Notes: generated from the letters alone by a model not told the origin. 64,000 nucleotides of DNA from Legionella beliardensis (GCF_900452395.1 NZ_UGNV01000002.1:1-64000), one strand, 5' to 3'; shown: positions 1-9,948, numbered from the stretch's first letter. A program made the numbers and translations.

Positions 1-20
1 CCCAATAATGATTTTTTCAT
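1..20 (-). CDS. 5' end of next conjugation gene, cut by window edge
   Basis: Only the ATG and about six codons (M-K-K-S-L-L) are inside the window. The ATG overlaps the stop of the preceding TraU-like gene in an ATGA arrangement, as at most junctions of this operon. From conserved gene order in ICE-type conjugation clusters the next gene is usually the PFL_4711/TIGR03755 family. That identity is inferred from position only. Confidence 0.4.
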
Positions 21-1032
21 ACCTTTCCCTTTTCACCGTCGATGGGGGCGACCCATGCCAACGCCCGCGATAATCTGCCTTTCTGCTCAACGCAGCCCTC
101 GTATTTTCGCCAAACCACAAAAATGTAATTGCCGTTGCCGGCGGCCTCATTTTTAAGCCAAAATCATCCGATTTCCCGGGTACAATCAGACGGTTACGCG
201 GATAGACTTCTTGCCAAATGACGTGCTTTCTTTTAGGGTCGTACGTGACGTTGCTAATGATGCAATCTTTGCCACAACGATTGGTGGTGGGGTAGCTTAA
301 ATGCAGGCTTTTTTGATTGGTGACAATGTCGGCAGCATGCATCGCTGCCACCACAGAGGCTCTAAACCGAGAGGGTTGTGTTAGATACATTAACCGCGGC
401 ATTTCAAAGCCCCAATGGTTTAAAGTGGTGCCAATTTCATGACCTAATAAGAGATGGGGACGCGTGGCTAAATAGGCGAGCTCTGCCACCTCGCTTCGCT
501 CCATCACGGCATCGGCTAAGGATGAATAATAAATGGATGGAAATGTCGTTTCAGGTTTGTGCGTTAAAACAGGTAGGCGAAGATAGTGCGTAGGGGCACC
601 AAAGACGCTTACAACACGAGTATGTCCTTCATTTAAATGCGAAGGATTCGTTTGCATACTGTCATTGCCAAAGCCTAACGGAAAGCCGCGTGCTGTTTGA
701 TAAACACGCTGGTACCCGCTTAAAGCTGCTTTGTTTTCAACCAAGTGGCGTGCTTCAAGCCAGGGGTTTTCACCAGGTCTATTGGACACGGTTACAATCA
801 AATCGGGTACAAATTGGGAAATGGCAGGAGAAGTAATCACTTTAGGTGGAAAACGCCTTGTAAGCCACACACAAACCCCTTTTACTTGCACATGGGAATG
901 CGTAAATACTTTCGAGGTGATTTTAAGCCCAAGCTCAAGCGTGGTTAATGGCTTAGGCGGCTTTGTACTTTCCAACCCAAAGAGCACAGCAGGCAACAGT
1001 AACGCAAGCCAAAAGGTCACGCCTTTAATCAT
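17..1032 (-). pseudogene. TraU-like ICE conjugation protein, TIGR03756/PFL_4710 family (one frameshift as written)
   Basis: The ATG at 1032 is followed by a signal-peptide-like hydrophobic stretch. The family core follows, including the blocks VCVWL and FVPDLIVTVSNRPGENPW (roughly residues 50-95), which I recognise from TIGR03756. It is probably a periplasmic assembly factor of the mating-pair apparatus, like TraU. The original frame runs through the left edge. The family-like C-terminus (NGNYIFVVWRKYEGC) appears only after a one-base frame change at the T5 run 150-154, which would be A6 in the coding strand. With that correction the gene is 338 residues and stops at 17, overlapping the next ATG. 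The start overlaps the upstream gene by 8 bp. Either a sequencing indel or a real inactivating mutation. Confidence 0.72.
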
Positions 1033-1384
1033 GACGTACCTCCCAAAGGGCAACAGCCTTTTCAATCTCACTCACCCCATACATAACGGCCTCACCATTA
1101 AAAACGACAGCGGGCAGGTAAACCAATTGGTAAGTCTCTGCTTTAAGCTCACAATTAAAAAACGCTCTATAGTCGTTCGCGCTTTTTTTAACGATTTCCT
1201 GAAGCAATTGAGGCGGCAGTTCTGCATCAAGCGTGCTATCGAGCAAGCGTTTTTTGTCCATGAGACAAACCGCTACAGGATAGTGCCCAAGCGAGCAAGG
1301 CATTGTAGTTAAAGTAAAAAGCTCGATGGTTTTAAGCGACCGTATTTGCGACAAGGCAAGGTCTGAATTAAACAAAATCATCAT
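1025..1384 (-). CDS. ICE conjugation protein, TIGR03757/PFL_4709 family
   Basis: About 119 residues. The C-terminal signature LPAVVFNGEAVMYGVSEIEKAV is the hallmark of this family, whose members carry a thioredoxin-like predicted periplasmic fold (TraW/TrbC-like neighbourhood). Two cysteines are visible (C-S-L-G and N-C-E-L). The ATG at 1384, with a second at 1381, is preferred over the longer upstream frame because it overlaps the TraC stop by 17 bp, matching the tight coupling elsewhere. The longer N-terminus from 1468 is the antisense-like overlap of traC and has no signal-peptide character. It is positioned between the TraC-like ATPase and the TraU-like gene, as in Pseudomonas ICEs. Confidence 0.75.
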   Translation of the reverse strand: MMILFNSDLALSQIRSLKTIELFTLTTMPCSLGHYPVAVCLMDKKRLLDSTLDAELPPQLLQEIVKKSANDYRAFFNCELKAETYQLVYLPAVVFNGEAVMYGVSEIEKAVALWEVRHD

Positions 1385-4169
1385 CGAAAAAATAATCCTC
1401 TTGGTGATGTGCGGTTGCCTTGTTTTCCATCTGACTTGCCATGAGTTCAGCGGCTTTAAGAATGCCATGTTCTTGCTCCAATGTTTTGCGTGCAGCTTTT
1501 TCTTGTTTTTCAGTCATTAAAAGGGCGAGTAAATAGCGTGATGGAATCACTCTAAAGAGGCCTTGATAACGTGAACCTAGAACCACCGCTTCCGCATAGA
1601 GCCCTTTTTGAGAGTCAATGCTTCGAAGGAGTGCTTCTTGCTCAGGCGTAATGGCTTTAAAGCGTTGTAAGTCCGTTAATTCTTGCTCGTTAAATCCAAG
1701 CACTATCCAGGTTTCTAAAAGGGATAGAATCTTGGTGGCACGCGCTGAACTTAAGTCGCTGATGTTTTGAGTGACCGGCACAAGCCAAAGTCCCAATTTG
1801 CGAGCCACTTTGGCAATCAACAAACAAAGGGCCACAATGACCTCAATATCAAACTGCAAATGCGCTTCATCAATCACTAAAAAGGTTGGGCGCTCGGTGT
1901 CTTGCGTGGCTTCAGCTAGTGCTAAAATGCGTGGTAAAAGCGAGGCCATCACGAGTGCCAGCTGACCCTTGTTGTCTTTCATCGCCGAGACATCAACATG
2001 AAAAATATCAAAATCGTTTAAGGGGTCGGTGGGTACATTAAAAAAAGCGGCTTTGGTTGGATTAAGCACATAGTTGAGCAACCTATCGTGCATGTCTTGC
2101 AAACGCTCTTTTTTGCGACTTGATTCTTCAACTTCAATTCGCCGCTTAAAAGCAGCGACCAGATGCTCAGTCAACATCTGAGAAATACCCGCCTCCCAGG
2201 AATGCACAATCGCATCACTTAACACTTGCAGTAGCAGTGATTCATCCGCAAGCGTAAAAGCTTGCTCTTCCCCTTCATTGGCCTCTGTTAACATCGTTCT
2301 TAGCGCAAGCGCTAACTCCGATAAATAATCTCTTGACTCAGCAATCAAGCTTTCATCGGTTAACGCCGTTTGGTCTAAGTTTGCGGTTAACTTATGAAGG
2401 GCTTTCGCTTTTTGATTTAATGCTGTCTCATCTTTGCAATAGCCCAGCTCAGGCAAGGCTAAATACGCATCACAAAAAGGATTTAAAGGAACAGCTTTAG
2501 ACTTATCTTTACTCAAAAGCATGCGACTGACTTTTTTCCCGTAGTGCTCGCAATGCACCAAAAGGCGGTCAAAACTATTGCCCATTTCAAATAAGACAAT
2601 GCGTGCGTTTTTCATCGCCATTAAGGCATTGACCATGTAACCGGTCAACACTGATTTACCGCCGCCTGAGCTTGCAAAAAGCGCCATGTGAGAGTTTTGA
2701 CTGACAAAGGCATGACTTAAAACATCAAAGAGTATGGGTTCGCCCAAACGATTAAAAAAACAAAAACAAGGCAGCTGCTTTGCTCCTTTAAAGCGCCCAT
2801 AAACGGGCAAAAGGCTTGCAAGCTCTGAGGCATACATTAAGCGTTCAAAACTTAAATGTTTGCGAGCATAGAGAGGTGAAAAATTAAAGGGCAAACAATT
2901 TAAATAGCTACTTAGAGGATGCACATCATACGCCACATCAATGAGCGGCATTTTGATATCAAAGAAGAGATGTTTAAGGGTTTTTTTCAACCTTTAACAA
3001 CGCCTCCTCATCTGATGCACGATAAAGCACCGCTTGATTGACCCAATATAAGCGATTACCTACACCGAGTTCATGACGAGCTTCTTTGATATCCTCACGG
3101 GCAAGCGTCGGCAGGCTACTTGTGCCAATAATGCCTTTTTCAAGGCGCTGAAGATGGGCATGAATGGCCGCGTCATCTGCAAAAACCACCGAGAGCGTAT
3201 ATATCGACCCTTCCGGTAATTTATCGAGTGAGGCATAACAATGCTTAGGGTTATCTTGTGGACGTTCGCGGGACAATAGCCCTGGCACCGGTGGCGCTTT
3301 AAGGCCTTCGACATACATCACGCGATGCGGCAAACCATCAAAATAAAAACCTTTATCATTACTCTTAACTTCACCAAGGATGGACTGCGTGAGTGTAAAG
3401 CCTGCCGGTTTATCAAGAGGGTAAGGCAGTTTAGCAAGCCAGGCATTCACATCACCGTCTGTTTCTGCCGGGCGCGGATGAAACCACCTGGCCCACCATT
3501 GATAATAATTCTTACCCGTTAAACGTTTTAAGGTTAAGCCTGGGGCTTTTAACTTGGTATAAATCTGTTTCAAGAATAGCCTCATGTTCCTCTACCGCCG
3601 CCGCTCGAGTCACGTTGAGGCCTTGTTGGTATAATCGGTAAAATAAAACGCGAATGCGCCGTTGGCGTCCTCGGTAAGGTAAATCGGTTTTAGGATCGAT
3701 AAACAACCCTTGCTCCCGGGTCATTTTGGTCATTAAATCATTAAGTCTCTCGAGATAATCCGCGGTGAACTGGCTGCCAAGGCAAGCAGGCACGACAAGC
3801 GTTGGCAATGCTTTTTAAAACGGCTTAAGATTGTATTCATCCTGGACAAAAAGCTGCATAACCCAGGGGTTTTCTTTGATAAAGCGGAACAACATAAGAA
3901 AAGGTTTCTTTAATACGCTCAAAAAGCGTTTGAATATAGGCAGGCGACACCGCTTCAGCCGCAATATCCCCTACTTCAAACCCTGAGCCCACACTAATGC
4001 CATCAGCCAACAAAAAAAGATTTTTTTCATCACAAAAATCAACACAAGCCCAATGCGCTGCTAACGAGGGCAAGTGGGTTTCATATCTTTTTTTAATAGC
4101 CTTAACAGAGACTTTGTCTTTGTTTTGAGGCCCTATTACCCAATCGAGTGCTTTATGAAGTTGTCGCAT
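1368..4169 (-). pseudogene. traC: TraC/VirB4-like conjugative transfer ATPase, TIGR03744/PFL_4706 family (several frame breaks)
   Basis: Read across the breaks this is a full-length (about 930 residues) VirB4/TraC ATPase, the cytoplasmic motor of pilus assembly. The N-terminal part starts at ATG 4169. The C-terminal part carries Walker A (FASSGGGKSVL), Walker B (FLVIDEAHLQF) and the following PVTQNISDL motif. Frame changes needed: one base too many near 3885-3890, one near 3545-3550 (A4/C4), and one in the T7 run 2981-2987. There is also an in-frame TAA near 3816-3822, where TTA would restore the family sequence NLKPFLKALP. Similarity on both sides of every break is good, so the gene has not diverged. 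Either recent multiple inactivation or homopolymer sequencing error. Without the ATPase the transfer system would not assemble. Confidence 0.82.
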
Positions 4170-4255
4170 CTTAATCTTCCTTAATACCGTTCACTTCGCC
4201 AGCGCAAACTGGTTTTGCTTGTAGAGAAAAAACTCGGAAGTAAAGCCAGGCTTTA

Positions 4256-4573
4256 TCAATGTTCATCACCTAACTGGGCAACATGAGGATAAATAAAAAT
4301 AGGAATCGCGGGATTCTCCACCGTTTTAAATTTCGTTTGCACCTCATTGTGAGCTTCACGAACATAGCCCTCATAGCTTACTTTTTGCCGCCCCTCATGA
4401 TGAGAGATTGGCAAGTCTCTCATCGATTCTGCCATGCTCTGATGATAAATTTGGCTTACCGTTAATCCTGCTTCAGGCACGCCGCCTGCCGTGACATTTT
4501 TAGAGCAGCCACTTAAAAAAACTAAGCTATTAACGCAAAGAAAAATCGCGGTTATAGTGTTGTGTATGACCAT
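4256..4573 (-). CDS. Conjugative transfer lipoprotein, TIGR03751 family (3' end probably frameshifted)
   Basis: The N-terminus is a lipoprotein signal with lipobox LSGC at about residue 23. The body includes the family-like block IPIFIYPHVAQL. Known members continue with a PGYSTxFPLYE-like tail. Here that tail (PGFTSEFFLYKQNQFALAK) is found in the next frame directly after the stop. Adding one A at the AA pair near 4260 would join them and give 127 residues ending at 4191. The TraV-like role (outer-membrane lipoprotein of the core complex) is inferred from family and position. The start overlaps the 3' end of the TraB-like gene by 44 bp. Confidence 0.7.
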   Translation of the reverse strand: MVIHNTITAIFLCVNSLVFLSGCSKNVTAGGVPEAGLTVSQIYHQSMAESMRDLPISHHEGRQKVSYEGYVREAHNEVQTKFKTVENPAIPIFIYPHVAQLGDEH

Positions 4574-5910
4574 AATGAATTACTCTCTTTCGGGGTTCTT
4601 TATCAATAGATATGGTTTTGGTTAAATGAAGTGAGACACGGTTAACGCACCAAGCGAGTTGGCGGCCTTCTTGGCACTTAAAACTCGCTGGCACAAACAC
4701 CATGTCAAAGCTGCCTTGAACTCGCTTTTCCAGCCAATCGGACGCCTTCACCGCACTACCTGTCAACATTTCGCCACCCGCATACTTAGCGAACGAGCCA
4801 GTTGGCAGTGCCGCGCCGCCATTAGGCCCTGCAAAATAACTCATTTGCCATTGGGACAACGCATTACCGCCACTTTGAATACCGCCAGAGGCCATCATGG
4901 CAGCAAGCACCCGTGGCGCATTGGTAAAATAAGTGCCATGAATACAGGGATTGCCAAAGGGGGTGGTTAAATAGCCAAGGCTTTCATTATTGACAAGCTC
5001 GGCTGAGTTTTTCATTTCCTCATTGCCAACCACTACAAAATGACCATCTTGAAAGGTAAAAAGCACCGAGGTCACATAGGCCCTCACGCAGGAAATGTTA
5101 TCGAGAAAAGAGCCAACGCCAATTGCATACCCATTGACTTTCATCCCGGAAATATCAGGCGGCAGCGGCACCCCATTAGAGGCCATTAAGTCACCGCGAC
5201 TGACAAGTGCTGAAAAGGGAAACAAAGGCTGCATTAATTTGCCTTCCACCGGCACCTCACCAATGAGGGCTGAGAGTAAAACGGTATGGCCCAAATCAGA
5301 ACCAGCGGGCAGCGTGTAATAAGGAATGCCTGTCTTTTCATCGCTTTTAGCAGGCCCTTTCGTTTTAAGGTGCGTCTTGTTAGCAATGACTGCCCTCTTT
5401 TTCTTAAGTTTTTGCCAATAACTTAATTCCTCCTCCGATAATTTTCGCTTAACCAGCAAGGCGTCAATGTCTTTAAGATGCGCATTGGCTGCAGGCAAAT
5501 AGGCCTCGTCATTTAAGGCATATTGGGGGAGCTCTTTTTGCTTTTGGCCTTCTGCTTTGAGTTGCGCCAATTCTTCTTTAAGTGCCTCGACCATCGCTTT
5601 GACTTCAGGTGCTAAGTCTTCACGCACCACCGCGCCCCCTGGCTCTTTTGCCGCTAATAGCGTTTCATTTTGTACCATCAAGTCTTTATTTTTTTGTGCT
5701 AAACGTTCAATCTTTTTTTTCATCTTCCAGGAGGCGCGCCGACACATCCCGAATATTGTCATTAAATTGACTGGCAATGGCTTGGTTGACATTGTTAACC
5801 GACTCAGTCGCCTCAGGCTTTGGCGAGGTGGGCTTGCCATTACTAAGCACCACCAACACAAGAAGCACCACCACCCCAGTTAAGACTTTAAGGCCTGTAT
5901 GTCGAGTCAT
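4530..5910 (-). pseudogene. traB: TraB/VirB10-like conjugation protein, TIGR03752/PFL_4705 family (one frameshift)
   Basis: The ATG at 5910 overlaps the previous stop (ATGA). Residues 1-25 contain one membrane anchor. A coiled-coil region follows (KKKIERLAQKNKDLMVQNE), then a proline-containing linker and a C-terminal domain with IPYYTLPAGSDLGHTVLLSALIGEVPV, typical of VirB10/TraB channel-scaffold proteins spanning inner and outer membranes. After about 66 residues the frame ends. The rest of the protein lies one frame away, joined at the A8 run (T8 at 5713-5720), where seven A would restore a single frame. An open frame beginning further upstream in the second frame is not a real N-terminus. 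Programmed or transcriptional slippage on A8 is possible, but a sequencing error is simpler given the same fault in neighbours. Confidence 0.8.
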
Positions 5911-6734
5911 CGCACATACCCCTTTATTGCTTTTAACGCATCACCAAACGGCCGAGACGACACTAAGAATACTGTGGTGGTTTCGTGCATGGCACGGGGC
6001 TTTAATGTGTTGGTTGGGTAAAACGTTGCCGTTTGCCACTCGCCCAGCAAGCGCCTTGGATCAAGCACAATCGCTTTATTTAAGTCATTTTTTAATTCAA
6101 CGGCCGTTACATACAACTCATTTGCTTGCCAGGAAATTAATGGGTGTGCAGTGACTGCAGCCCCATACACCAACGTCACCGTTTTTTGAGTCTGCATCGG
6201 CGTTCTAACCACGCCTGGTAGCGGGGATAAAAGACGCGCGGGCGCATAGAGCGACTGAATGGCAAAACGCGTTAACGAGACAGGATTAATCAGGTCATTT
6301 GACTTAAGCGCTGACGTGTCAGCGCTTAAGTCCTTACTTGAGGCGCTTTGGTTGTCAGCCTCTTCAATCGATGCCCCCTCTTTAGACGGCATTAAAATTT
6401 CTATTGGTGCCACCGGATGGTCGTTGTCATTGGCTGATAAATTGAGCACCACAAGCTCATCGTCTGGCATCAATTGCACAATCAAGCGCTTATGATGAAA
6501 GGGTTTAATTGCTTTGATATATAAGGCATCGTCAAGTTTAAGCACGTTTAAATCGTCATCTAATTCGGAATCAATAATCGAAATAGGGGCTGGAAAGCGA
6601 ATCACACGCTCTTCTTTTAAGGGAAGTTGTATCGAAAGCGGTGTTTTTTCCCACAGCACATGCTCTGTTTCTAATGCTTGTGCCGAAACGCTTATCAAAA
6701 GCCCAATGATAATCATCAACCACTTTATGTTCAT
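5907..6734 (-). CDS. TraK/VirB9-like conjugation protein, TIGR03749/PFL_4704 family
   Basis: 275 residues with a clean N-terminal signal peptide (about residues 1-20, ending AQA). The mature part is rich in beta-strand-like sequence, with TVTLVYGAAVTAHPLISW and a C-terminal LVSSRPFGDALKAIKGY, typical of the DUF3438/TIGR03749 group. It is placed between the TraE-like and TraB-like genes, the conserved order of ICE systems, and probably forms the periplasmic/outer-membrane ring of the core complex. Both ends overlap neighbours by 4 bp (ATGA), indicating translational coupling. Confidence 0.8.
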   Translation of the reverse strand: MNIKWLMIIIGLLISVSAQALETEHVLWEKTPLSIQLPLKEERVIRFPAPISIIDSELDDDLNVLKLDDALYIKAIKPFHHKRLIVQLMPDDELVVLNLSANDNDHPVAPIEILMPSKEGASIEEADNQSASSKDLSADTSALKSNDLINPVSLTRFAIQSLYAPARLLSPLPGVVRTPMQTQKTVTLVYGAAVTAHPLISWQANELYVTAVELKNDLNKAIVLDPRRLLGEWQTATFYPTNTLKPRAMHETTTVFLVSSRPFGDALKAIKGYVR

Positions 6735-7387
6735 GAATGGGATTCTCCTTTAACCTCTGAACTTAATAAATCGCTCACTAATCGCTCAGGCTGACTGTAA
6801 CCATCAAGCGCTAACCCAAAAGGATTTTGTAATTTAGAGACATTAACTTTGACCACGCGATAGTAGTAATCGACCACTTTATCAGCAATCACCATGGCGG
6901 ACTGGTCATTGAGTTTTTGGGTAAGTCTAAGCACAACGTGCACTTCCCAAACGTTGTGGCTGAGTCGTTTGACATCATTAGGCTCTAAAAACCGATAAAG
7001 ACTTGCAAGTTGTGTTCTTGAAAAAAGACCTGCTTTGTTCAGTGCCTCTTGATTTGCCACCATCACATCTCGAAAACGAGGCGTGAAGTAATGTTGGTAG
7101 GCCAAAATCCTTTGATTAACGCCTTCTTCCCCACCGGCAGGCCAGGAATTGAGCGCAGGAATAAGCGTTGCTACAAACCCATGCACATATTCATCGGGAA
7201 TGTCATCTGCTTTAATTAAACCACCATTGGCACTCATCGCAGGCGTTAACCAAATTTGCAATTGACTTGGCGCTCTCATGAGTGCCCACCCCAGCCAAAG
7301 GGTTAAGAGAAAGAAAGCGCCACAACAAACCAGTAAAAGCCGATTAAGCTCATTTAAACTATCTATTTTCTTATAATAGTTAAACAT
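6731..7387 (-). CDS. TraE/VirB8-like conjugation protein, TIGR03746/PFL_4703 family
   Basis: About 218 residues, with one membrane segment near residues 19-40 (LLLVCCGAFFLLTLWLGWAL) and a periplasmic domain. The block TLIPALNSWPAGGEEGVNQ followed by YQHYFTPRFR is characteristic of DUF2895/TIGR03746. VirB8-like proteins nucleate the inner-membrane platform. I chose ATG 7387, preceded by GGAGAC, over a TTG at 7399. It gives an 8-bp overlap with the upstream gene and a normal cytoplasmic N-terminus. Confidence 0.8.
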   Translation of the reverse strand: MFNYYKKIDSLNELNRLLLVCCGAFFLLTLWLGWALMRAPSQLQIWLTPAMSANGGLIKADDIPDEYVHGFVATLIPALNSWPAGGEEGVNQRILAYQHYFTPRFRDVMVANQEALNKAGLFSRTQLASLYRFLEPNDVKRLSHNVWEVHVVLRLTQKLNDQSAMVIADKVVDYYYRVVKVNVSKLQNPFGLALDGYSQPERLVSDLLSSEVKGESHS

Positions 7388-7742
7388 CGCTGTCTCCAAG
7401 TCTCCTGTCTTTTCGCCACAAGCCTTGATGATGTAGATAAGGCGATTGCATCAGCCCAAAACGCACGGCCTGCAGGATAAATTTTTTTCTTAAAAAACCC
7501 GCAGGCTTTCCAAGTTTATGGCGCGCAATCTTGTGAGGAAAAACGCGCACACTTAAGAAAAAACCAAGCACCAAACCCAGTGCGCCAGCCGTACCTGCCC
7601 GGCCAAGAAGAGCACCTACGATAGTCATCAATACACACGTAAGACCCATACCAATGAGGCCTGTTAGCAACAGCTCTTTTAAGGTCAACCCTTGATAAGC
7701 AATAAAGTCATGAGTGAGGGAGCGACTCGAAGGGTAATTCAT
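7380..7742 (-). CDS. TraL/VirB3-like membrane protein, TIGR03750 family
   Basis: 120 residues. Two adjacent hydrophobic segments (about residues 25-70) are followed by a basic C-terminal region (FPHKIARHKLGKPAGFLRKK). This is the DUF3487/TIGR03750 pattern, a small inner-membrane component that usually pairs with the VirB4 ATPase. It lies directly downstream of the TIGR03745 gene with an 11-bp gap, and its 3' end overlaps the next gene. Confidence 0.78.
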   Translation of the reverse strand: MNYPSSRSLTHDFIAYQGLTLKELLLTGLIGMGLTCVLMTIVGALLGRAGTAGALGLVLGFFLSVRVFPHKIARHKLGKPAGFLRKKFILQAVRFGLMQSPYLHHQGLWRKDRRLGDSDV

Positions 7743-7753
7743 CTTGCTCTTCC

Positions 7754-8128
7754 TTAGAGACTAAAATTAGTCACGGCGGTAAAACCAAAATACGCACAAA
7801 CGATACTGATGGAGAGATAAATAAAGGACATGACGGCATAGGAGCTAAACACAGCCATCAAGCCCCCCTCGCTTTTCTTCGCCGCTTCAATGCCATGGGA
7901 TACCGTCATCACAAATTGATAAAAGCTCACAATGCACACGACAAAGAGTAAAATTTTAAAGCCCTTAACGAGCAAATCGGAAAACACCAACATCGCTTCT
8001 TTATTGGTTGTATTTTTACCGACCAAGGCTGTTGGAAACCAATCGGCAGCTTGTACTGAGGTAGTCATTAAGCTTGCGGCTGCAGCTAAAAATCTGCAGG
8101 CGATGGATTTTAGTGCTAGTTTTTTCAT
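7754..8128 (-). CDS. Pilin-like ICE membrane protein, TIGR03745/PFL_4702 family
   Basis: 124 residues with a signal peptide ending near SVQA-A and two hydrophobic segments (about 55-75 and 95-115) separated by a charged loop (HGIEAAKKSEGG). This is the topology of TraA/VirB2-like pilins, and the DUF2976/TIGR03745 family occupies this slot. Probably the major pilus subunit or a related membrane protein. The pilin role is inferred from topology. Confidence 0.75.
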   Translation of the reverse strand: MKKLALKSIACRFLAAAASLMTTSVQAADWFPTALVGKNTTNKEAMLVFSDLLVKGFKILLFVVCIVSFYQFVMTVSHGIEAAKKSEGGLMAVFSSYAVMSFIYLSISIVCAYFGFTAVTNFSL

Positions 8129-8137
8129 TTTTCTTCC

Positions 8138-8389
8138 TTATAGTTTAAAGAGCAAAACAACGAGTGTGACCCCAAAGAGCAGTTTCATAAGCCTCGTTAC
8201 GAGATTAAACATAAACTCATCTTCCTTTTTCGCATCAAGGCTTAAAAATTGACTCACCGCGAACGAGCAGCCAATAAAGAGCAGCGTCATGCCAACAAAA
8301 CGCAGTAAATTGGCATACACAGATGGCGTATGCTTAGACGCTTCAGCAAAGGCTTGCGAAAAGAGCGTGGAAACTTCTGCCATCATCAT
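8138..8389 (-). CDS. Small ICE membrane protein, TIGR03758/PFL_4701 family
   Basis: 83 residues with two hydrophobic segments (about 25-45 and 65-83) and no obvious cleaved signal. Size and position between the RAQPRD and TIGR03745 genes match the DUF3262/TIGR03758 family, a second VirB2-like candidate in GI-type systems. The first three codons are consecutive ATGs, so the exact start is uncertain by two codons. The gene abuts the previous stop. Confidence 0.72.
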   Translation of the reverse strand: MMMAEVSTLFSQAFAEASKHTPSVYANLLRFVGMTLLFIGCSFAVSQFLSLDAKKEDEFMFNLVTRLMKLLFGVTLVVLLFKL

Positions 8390-8727
8390 TAACCTCTCCC
8401 TACATAATCTAAGGCCAACGGTTTAATGATTTTAGGCGCAATGGCGGGTTGATTAATAAAATCAATGAGGCTATTTCGAATGGCAACTAAATCGTCTCTA
8501 AGACCCGCATGCGTTTTTCCCTCCCCATCCACAAAGCGCTCAACGTGCAGGGCAATTCGCGCATTAGGCTCTTGCTCGTCTTGGGCTTCATCAAGGAGCG
8601 GCATCATGGCGTTAATTTGATTAATCAGGCGCACTAATGTCTCATTAAGGGCTGCATTGTCAGCGCACCCTGTGTTAACTAACAGCAGTAACCCACACAG
8701 CCCACTAAGCATTTTTAATTTAGTCAT
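8389..8727 (-). CDS. RAQPRD family ICE protein, TIGR01690
   Basis: 112 residues with an N-terminal signal containing a possible lipobox (LVNTGC at about residue 21). A helical region follows (LNETLVRLINQINAMMPLLDEAQDEQEPNARIAL), then a typical family end (IKPLALDYVGRG). The eponymous RAQPRD motif is replaced by a diverged EQEPNARI segment. Periplasmic accessory protein of the conjugation machinery, function unknown in the family. Confidence 0.75.
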   Translation of the reverse strand: MTKLKMLSGLCGLLLLVNTGCADNAALNETLVRLINQINAMMPLLDEAQDEQEPNARIALHVERFVDGEGKTHAGLRDDLVAIRNSLIDFINQPAIAPKIIKPLALDYVGRG

Positions 8728-8736
8728 GGCTTCCTC

Positions 8737-9477
8737 CTATAAATACTTCTTAAATCGACTGGCTGACGTACTCATGACGATGGCAAGTCCTACACTCAAA
8801 CCCATAAACAAACCAGTTGGATTAAAACAAAAAGGTAACGCAAGCCACATCACCAACACCCAAAACAATGTTTTACGTGCCAGTGGTAAGGACTTGTGAA
8901 ACACATAGGTGGATTCTCTACCTAAGGAGGCAGTTCGAATGGCTCGCTGATTTAAACCGTCAATAAGTCCTGCAAGACTTGTTAAGACAAACAAGGGAAT
9001 TGCAGCTATACACAAGAGGATTTTTAGCCACAGCACATGAGCACAAGCGCACCCCAAGAGATAAACACGCTTAAAAAAGGTTGTAAGCGTTGACAGAAAA
9101 TCAGTTAGGGATGATGAGGCGCGAGTCGCTTTGAACTCAGCGTTTAAAGTTTGTAGGGGTAAATCAAGCGCTTGCTTAAATTGGTGTGCGGTTTGCGCCG
9201 CTTGAGCATGCCAGTGTTGCCACTCGTTTTTAAAAGACCTAGACGTTGAGCCTTCTAAATGCCATGCAAGCGGTTGTAGCGCATTAACAAGCCCCCTTTC
9301 TTGCATGCTTAAGCGCTCTACACGCATGAAGGCATCCTTAAAGCTTACGCTACACCACCAAAAAAGTGAGCACGCAAACAGCACAAAAAAACCAAGACTA
9401 CCCGACACCAAGACCGCGGCGAGACTGCGAACTAAAAGGCTTGTGGGACGTTTTTTTATAGTGTGTTGAGCCTTCAT
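8737..9477 (-). CDS. ICE integral membrane protein, TIGR03747/PFL_4697 family
   Basis: About 246 residues with an N-terminal membrane segment (about 15-45), a soluble middle and three further hydrophobic segments near the C-terminus (LPFCFNPTGLFMGLSVGLAIVM). This matches DUF4400/TIGR03747. The ATG at 9477 overlaps the previous stop as ATGA, which favours it over the TTG at 9483. In most ICEs a TraD coupling-protein gene precedes this one. Here it directly follows the TIGR03765 gene, with no room for TraD. Confidence 0.78.
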   Translation of the reverse strand: MKAQHTIKKRPTSLLVRSLAAVLVSGSLGFFVLFACSLFWWCSVSFKDAFMRVERLSMQERGLVNALQPLAWHLEGSTSRSFKNEWQHWHAQAAQTAHQFKQALDLPLQTLNAEFKATRASSSLTDFLSTLTTFFKRVYLLGCACAHVLWLKILLCIAAIPLFVLTSLAGLIDGLNQRAIRTASLGRESTYVFHKSLPLARKTLFWVLVMWLALPFCFNPTGLFMGLSVGLAIVMSTSASRFKKYL

Positions 9478-9947
9478 TGCCAAACCCGCCCTTTCTCAAT
9501 GACTAAGGGGTAATGTGTTTGATGAATGAGCGCCATTAGTGCATCAACGTTTGCAGCCACCAAAGGAATTCCGGCTCGCTTTTGAAGTGCGCTCAATTGC
9601 GCTTCAGTCTCTACATTGGCCACCAACCCTAGTCCTTGAAACGTTTTTAAAAAGGGTTGTTGTGTCGCTAACCATCGCTTTGAGACCTCATCGTTGCCAA
9701 TCACCAGCATAGTCAGCGACAGGTAATCTGGCACGGTTTTAGAGACAACCATACCTACTGATGCTTTGCTTGTCATGGGCACACCAAAAGCCCTAGGGTG
9801 CGAAGTCAGCTCAAATTCTTTTGTTGGTGCTACATAAGAAAAGAGATAAGGCTTAATAGCCGTAACTGGCCCCTGTATATCGAGTACTTTTAATCCATAA
9901 ACACTACTGATTAACAACACACCCGCGCTTGCCGCCAACAATCGCAT
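9474..9947 (-). CDS. ICE protein, TIGR03765/PFL_4695 family
   Basis: 157 residues with a signal-anchor at residues 1-18. The body has TKASVGMVVSKTVPDYLSLTMLVIGNDEVSKRWLATQ and ends in IHQTHYPLVIEKGRVWQ, the pattern of TIGR03765 proteins. The start is preceded by GGGAGGA. It lies 1 bp after the TIGR03759 gene. The lytic transglycosylase gene normally found between these two families is absent. Confidence 0.78.
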   Translation of the reverse strand: MRLLAASAGVLLISSVYGLKVLDIQGPVTAIKPYLFSYVAPTKEFELTSHPRAFGVPMTSKASVGMVVSKTVPDYLSLTMLVIGNDEVSKRWLATQQPFLKTFQGLGLVANVETEAQLSALQKRAGIPLVAANVDALMALIHQTHYPLVIEKGRVWQ

Positions 9948-9948
9948 G

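Noticed and set aside
378..948. Rightward open frames in the first kilobase
   Set aside because: They lie antisense to a well-supported TraU-like gene whose codons and motifs are convincing. They have no ribosome sites or family features.
5727..5861. N-terminal extension of the second TraB frame (MCWWCLVMASPP..)
   Set aside because: This segment is the out-of-frame shadow of the real membrane-anchor N-terminus. The true protein switches frames at the A8 run.
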